Positions 60,695 to 64,000 of a stretch of DNA of 64,000 bases are shown here, piece after piece. The position numbers and the translations under genes are program-made. The notes under the pieces were generated by a model, which saw nothing but the letters and a program-made list of their open reading frames with translations, ran no database searches and was not told where the DNA came from. The stretch comes from Nannocystis punicea (GTDB taxonomy: Bacteria; Myxococcota_A; Polyangia; Nannocystales; Nannocystaceae): NCBI RefSeq assembly GCF_026965555.1, contig NZ_CP114040.1, positions 11,796,001 through 11,860,000 on the forward strand. Direction: 5' to 3'. The number at the start of each line of letters is the position of its first letter. Position 1 is the first letter of the stretch.

Positions 60695-63600
60695 ATGCTC
60701 GGTTGGCTCATCCATCAATCGATCCAGCTCCGCCTGCTGATGCTGGGTCTCCTGCTCACGCTCCTGGTGGGCGGCGGCCTCGCGGCGCGCAACCTGCCGA
60801 TCGACGCCCTGCCCGACATCTCGACCATCCAGGTCAGCGTCCTGACCGAGGCGCCCGGCCTGTCGGCGCCGGAGGTCGAGCGCAACGTGACGTTCCCGAT
60901 GGAGAACGCGCTCAACGGCGTGCCCGGGCTCGAGGAGCTGCGCTCCGTCTCGCGCGCCGACCTCAGCGCGATCACGGTGGTGTTCCGCGACGGCACCGAC
61001 CCGTGGTTCGCGCGCCAGCTGGTGTTCGAGCGCATGCTGCAGGCGCGAGGCGACCTGCCCGAGAGCGTGCCGACGCCGCAGATCGCCCCGCTCAGCACCG
61101 GCCTCGGCGAGATCTACCAGTTCGTGGTGCGCTCGCCGGTGCACTCGCGCAAGCAGCTGCGGACGCTGCTCGACTGGGAGATCGTGCCGCGCCTGCGCGG
61201 CGTGCCCGGCGTCATCGAGGTCAACACCCAGGGCGGCGAGCTCAAGCAGTACCAGGTCATCGTCCAGCCCGACCGCCTGGCCGCCTACGGCCTCACCCTG
61301 CGCGAGCTCAGCGAGACGCTGTCGTCGGCCAGCGCGATCATCTCCGGCGGCTACATCGACCGCACCGCCGAGTCCTTCACCCTGCGCGCCGTCGGCACCT
61401 ACACCGGCGTCGAGGACCTCGAGAGCGTCGTCCTCAAGGTCGCGCCCGACGGCACGCCGATCCTCGTCAAGCACGTCGCCAGCGTCCGCGACGGCGCCGC
61501 CCTGCGCCACGGCATCGTCACCTACATGGGCGAGGACGAGGCGGTCGCGGGCGTCATCATGATGTTGCTCGGCTCGAACAGCCGCGACGTCATCTACGCC
61601 GTCAAGGACCGCGTCGCGGAGGTCCAGGCCGAGCTGCCGGCCGGCGTCGTCATCGAGGCGGTGTACGACCGGGCCGAGTTCGTCGAGCGGACCCTGTCGA
61701 CGGTGGTGAAGAACATCCTCGAGGGCGCGGCGGTGGTGTTCCTCGTCCTCATCGTCCTGCTCGGCAGCGTCCGCGGCGCGCTCGTGTGCGTGCTGGGGAT
61801 CCCGGCCTCGATGTCGGTCGCGCTGTTCGGCATGCACTGGGCCGGCGTCGCCGGCGACCTCATGTCGCTCGGCGCGATCGACTTCGGCTTCCTCGTCGAC
61901 GGCCCGATCGTCCTGCTCGAGGCGCTGATCGCCGCCTTCGCCGGCCAGCAGCTGACCTCGCGCGAGCGCGCCGACGCCTACGCCGCCACCCTCTCCCGCG
62001 TGGTCCGCCCGGTCGCCTTCGCGGTGGCGATCATCATGCTGGTGTACATCCCGCTGCTCAGCCTCGAGGGCGTCGAGGGCCGGCTGTTCAAGCCGATGGC
62101 CACCACCATGGCGTTCGCGCTGTTCGGCGCGCTGGTCTACTCGGTCGCGTTCCTGCCGGCCCTGCTGGCGCTGTTCGTCCCGCCGGCCAAGCACGGCACC
62201 AGCGGCTGGCTGCGCGTGCTCACCCGCGGCTACGAGCGCGTCCTGCCGTGGGCGCTGAAGATGCGCTGGCCGCTGCTCGCGGGGGCCGCCGCCGCCCTCT
62301 TCGTCAGCGGCGGGATCTTCGCCGGCAAGGGCGCCGACTTCGTCCCGCGCATCGACGAGGGCGACATGGTCGTCAGCCTGCGGCGGCCGCCGTCGATCAA
62401 CCTCACCGAGGCCAAGCGACTCGACCTCGAGGTCCAGAAGATCCTGCTCGGCTTCCCCGAGGTCGAGGGCACGCTCGCGTTCACCGGCCGCGCCGAGGTC
62501 GCGATCGACCCCGCGGGCAAGGACAAGACCGACATCGTCGTCCCGCTCAAGCCCAAGACCGAGTGGGTCACCGCCCACGACCTCGACGCGCTCAGCGTCG
62601 TCTTCAAGGACAAGATCGAGTCGCAGGTCCCGAGCACCTTCGTCTCGATCTCGCAGCCGATCGAGGACCGCAACAACGAGATCATCTCCGGCTCGCGCGC
62701 CGACATCCAGATCATGGTGCTGGGGCCCGACCTGCTCGAGCTCAAGCGGATCGCCGACTCGATCGCCACCGCGATCCGCCCGATCGACGGCACCGGCGAC
62801 CTCCGCGTCGAGCAGGTGCTCGGCATGCCCGAGCTGACCGTCAAGCCCGACCGCAGCCGCCTGGCCCGCTACGGCGTCGCCCTCGAGGACGCCCTGCTCG
62901 CGGTCGAGGCCGCGCGCGTCGGCCTGCCGATCGGCCTGGTCTACGAGGGCCAGCGGCGCTTCGACGCCCGCCTGCTGGTGCCGCCGCGCGAGCCCCGGCC
63001 CGAGGCGCTCGGCGACCTGTTCGTCGAGACAGTCGACGGCCACCGCGTGCCGCTGTCCGAGGTGGCGACGATCGAGGAGACCGAGGGCCCGGCGCAGATC
63101 CGCCGCCAGGACCGCGTCCGCGTCGTCCGCGTCGAGGTCAACCTGCGCGGCCGCGACCTGGTGTCGTGGGTCGGCGACGCGATGGCGGCGGTCGAGCAGA
63201 ACGTGCCGCTGACGCCGCCGTACAAGGTCACCTGGAGCGGCCAGTTCGAGAACTTCCAGCGCGCCAGCCAGCGCCTCGCCGTGGTCGTGCCGATCTGCCT
63301 CGTGCTGATCTTCGGCATGTTGCTCTGGAACTTCCGCGACGTCCGCTACGCCGCCGCAGTGTTCGCGCTGGTGCCGTTCGCCCTGATCGGCGGCCTCGCC
63401 GGCCTCATCCTCCGCGACATGTCCTTCAGCATCCCCGCGGCCGTCGGCTTCATCGCCCTCGCCGGCGTCGCGGTCCTCAACGGCGTCGTCCTCGCGTCCG
63501 AGGTGCGCGCCGCGCTCGACGAGGGCCACCGCTTCGACGACGCGCTGCTCAAGGGCTCCTCGCACACGATGCGCGCCGTCCTCACCACCGGCGCGGTCGC

Positions 63601-63787
63601 GGCGCTGGGCTTCTTGCCGATGGCCCTGGCCACCGGCGCCGGCTCCGAAGTGCAGAGGCCGCTGGCCACGACGGTCGTGTTCGGCATCGGCGCCTCGACC
63701 ATCCTCACCCTCTTCCTGCTGCCGGCGCTGCTGCGGCTCGTGCTACGCCGCGAGCGCCGGGCCAGCGAGAACATGACGCACTCGTAA
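60695..63787 (+). CDS. Heavy-metal efflux RND permease (CusA/CzcA-type)
   Basis: A 1,030-residue RND transporter permease of the HME (CusA/CzcA) type. N-terminal helix (residues 12-30), porter domains with LPIDALPDISTIQVSVLTEAPGLS and EVERNVTFPMENALNGVPGLE, the membrane block AIDFGFLVDGPIVLLEALI (proton-relay Asp), C-terminal PAAVGFIALAGVAVLNGVVL. It exports metal ions such as Cu, Ag, Zn or Co with a periplasmic adaptor and outer-membrane channel not visible here. The following response regulator may control it. Confidence 0.93.
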   Translation: MLGWLIHQSIQLRLLMLGLLLTLLVGGGLAARNLPIDALPDISTIQVSVLTEAPGLSAPEVERNVTFPMENALNGVPGLEELRSVSRADLSAITVVFRDGTDPWFARQLVFERMLQARGDLPESVPTPQIAPLSTGLGEIYQFVVRSPVHSRKQLRTLLDWEIVPRLRGVPGVIEVNTQGGELKQYQVIVQPDRLAAYGLTLRELSETLSSASAIISGGYIDRTAESFTLRAVGTYTGVEDLESVVLKVAPDGTPILVKHVASVRDGAALRHGIVTYMGEDEAVAGVIMMLLGSNSRDVIYAVKDRVAEVQAELPAGVVIEAVYDRAEFVERTLSTVVKNILEGAAVVFLVLIVLLGSVRGALVCVLGIPASMSVALFGMHWAGVAGDLMSLGAIDFGFLVDGPIVLLEALIAAFAGQQLTSRERADAYAATLSRVVRPVAFAVAIIMLVYIPLLSLEGVEGRLFKPMATTMAFALFGALVYSVAFLPALLALFVPPAKHGTSGWLRVLTRGYERVLPWALKMRWPLLAGAAAALFVSGGIFAGKGADFVPRIDEGDMVVSLRRPPSINLTEAKRLDLEVQKILLGFPEVEGTLAFTGRAEVAIDPAGKDKTDIVVPLKPKTEWVTAHDLDALSVVFKDKIESQVPSTFVSISQPIEDRNNEIISGSRADIQIMVLGPDLLELKRIADSIATAIRPIDGTGDLRVEQVLGMPELTVKPDRSRLARYGVALEDALLAVEAARVGLPIGLVYEGQRRFDARLLVPPREPRPEALGDLFVETVDGHRVPLSEVATIEETEGPAQIRRQDRVRVVRVEVNLRGRDLVSWVGDAMAAVEQNVPLTPPYKVTWSGQFENFQRASQRLAVVVPICLVLIFGMLLWNFRDVRYAAAVFALVPFALIGGLAGLILRDMSFSIPAAVGFIALAGVAVLNGVVLASEVRAALDEGHRFDDALLKGSSHTMRAVLTTGAVAALGFLPMALATGAGSEVQRPLATTVVFGIGASTILTLFLLPALLRLVLRRERRASENMTHS

Positions 63788-63825
63788 TGTCAGAGTCCAA
63801 GACCGGCGTGTATGCTTCTCGACCC

Positions 63826-64000
63826 ATGAAGGCGCTGATCGTCGAAGATGACGTCAAGGTGGCGCTCTTCATCGCCCGCGTCCTCTCGGAGGAGGGCTGG
63901 GTCACCGACCAGTGCACCCACGGCGCCGACGCCGTGCGCCAGGCTCGCTCGGTCGAGTACGACATCATCCTGCTCGACTGGATGCTGCCGGACATCGACG
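63826..64000 (+). CDS. Response regulator receiver, N-terminal fragment (runs off window)
   Basis: Starts ATG 63826 with MKALIVEDDVKVALFIARVL, the acidic pair (EDD) and a LLDWMLPDID phospho-acceptor region (Asp in LLDW), typical of an OmpR-type receiver. Only the first 58 residues are in the window. It is 38 bp after the efflux pump stop, and is likely the pump's regulator in a metal-responsive two-component system. Confidence 0.88.
   Translation, partial: MKALIVEDDVKVALFIARVLSEEGWVTDQCTHGADAVRQARSVEYDIILLDWMLPDID

Overview
The window is 64 kb of very GC-rich DNA (about 70% GC by eye, lower in the 33.2-38.4 kb island) that looks like a myxobacterial chromosome, most likely close to the Nannocystineae. 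Support: three 'Myxococcus cysteine-rich repeat' (DUF4215) surface lipoproteins, a fibro-slime lipoprotein, a MYXO-CTERM-type tail on a PhoX-like protein, a trifunctional kinase/GAF/histidine kinase, a CHAT protease behind a sigma factor, and a DHCR24-type sterol reductase, an enzyme of the sterol-making myxobacteria. No rRNA, CRISPR array, prophage or replication origin was seen.

Layout. 1-24 kb: a surface/lipid block with two large DUF4215 lipoproteins (0.6-3.0 and 12.9-15.6 kb), an FMO-like flavoprotein, a beta-helix lipoprotein, an esterase followed by the DHCR24 homologue, a glycine-rich RRM protein, a membrane M28 peptidase, a PhoX-like protein, a GT39-like membrane protein and a secreted lipase-like pair. 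24-33 kb: fibro-slime protein; an operon of sigma factor, anti-sigma-like protein and TPR-CHAT protease (the last split by a frameshift) running into a 448-bp tandem duplication carrying two small Cys-rich lipoproteins; a seven-repeat RCC1 lipoprotein; a third DUF4215 protein. 33.2-38.4 kb: a lower-GC island with a broken gene and an array of 22 tRNA genes. One tRNA-Gly is split by a 1,555-bp IS630-family element, and two tRNAs with Asn and Lys anticodons have long, type II variable arms. 38.4-46.1 kb: cupin, MBL-fold hydrolase, haloperoxidase-like hydrolase plus catalase, hybrid kinase, and a lipase whose promoter region shares a 20-bp palindromic block with the catalase. 46.1-64 kb: Omp85-type surface antigen, GPH-type MFS transporter, S1P-lyase-like and DDC-like PLP enzymes, a gamma-butyrobetaine-hydroxylase-like oxygenase, several lipoproteins (one of two paralogues has an in-frame amber codon), a vitamin-K-carboxylase-like HTTM protein, a heavy-metal RND pump and the start of a response regulator.

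Two things stand out. First, the tRNA array, whose noncanonical members could either misdecode or serve as spare or decoy tRNAs. Second, a family of 14-bp-phased palindromic repeats (half-site C-M-T-G, i.e. CMTGNCC-N4-GGNCAKG) scattered at 25 or more places in 0.2-24 kb and 46-63 kb, inside and between genes, but essentially unseen by eye in the 24-46 kb block.
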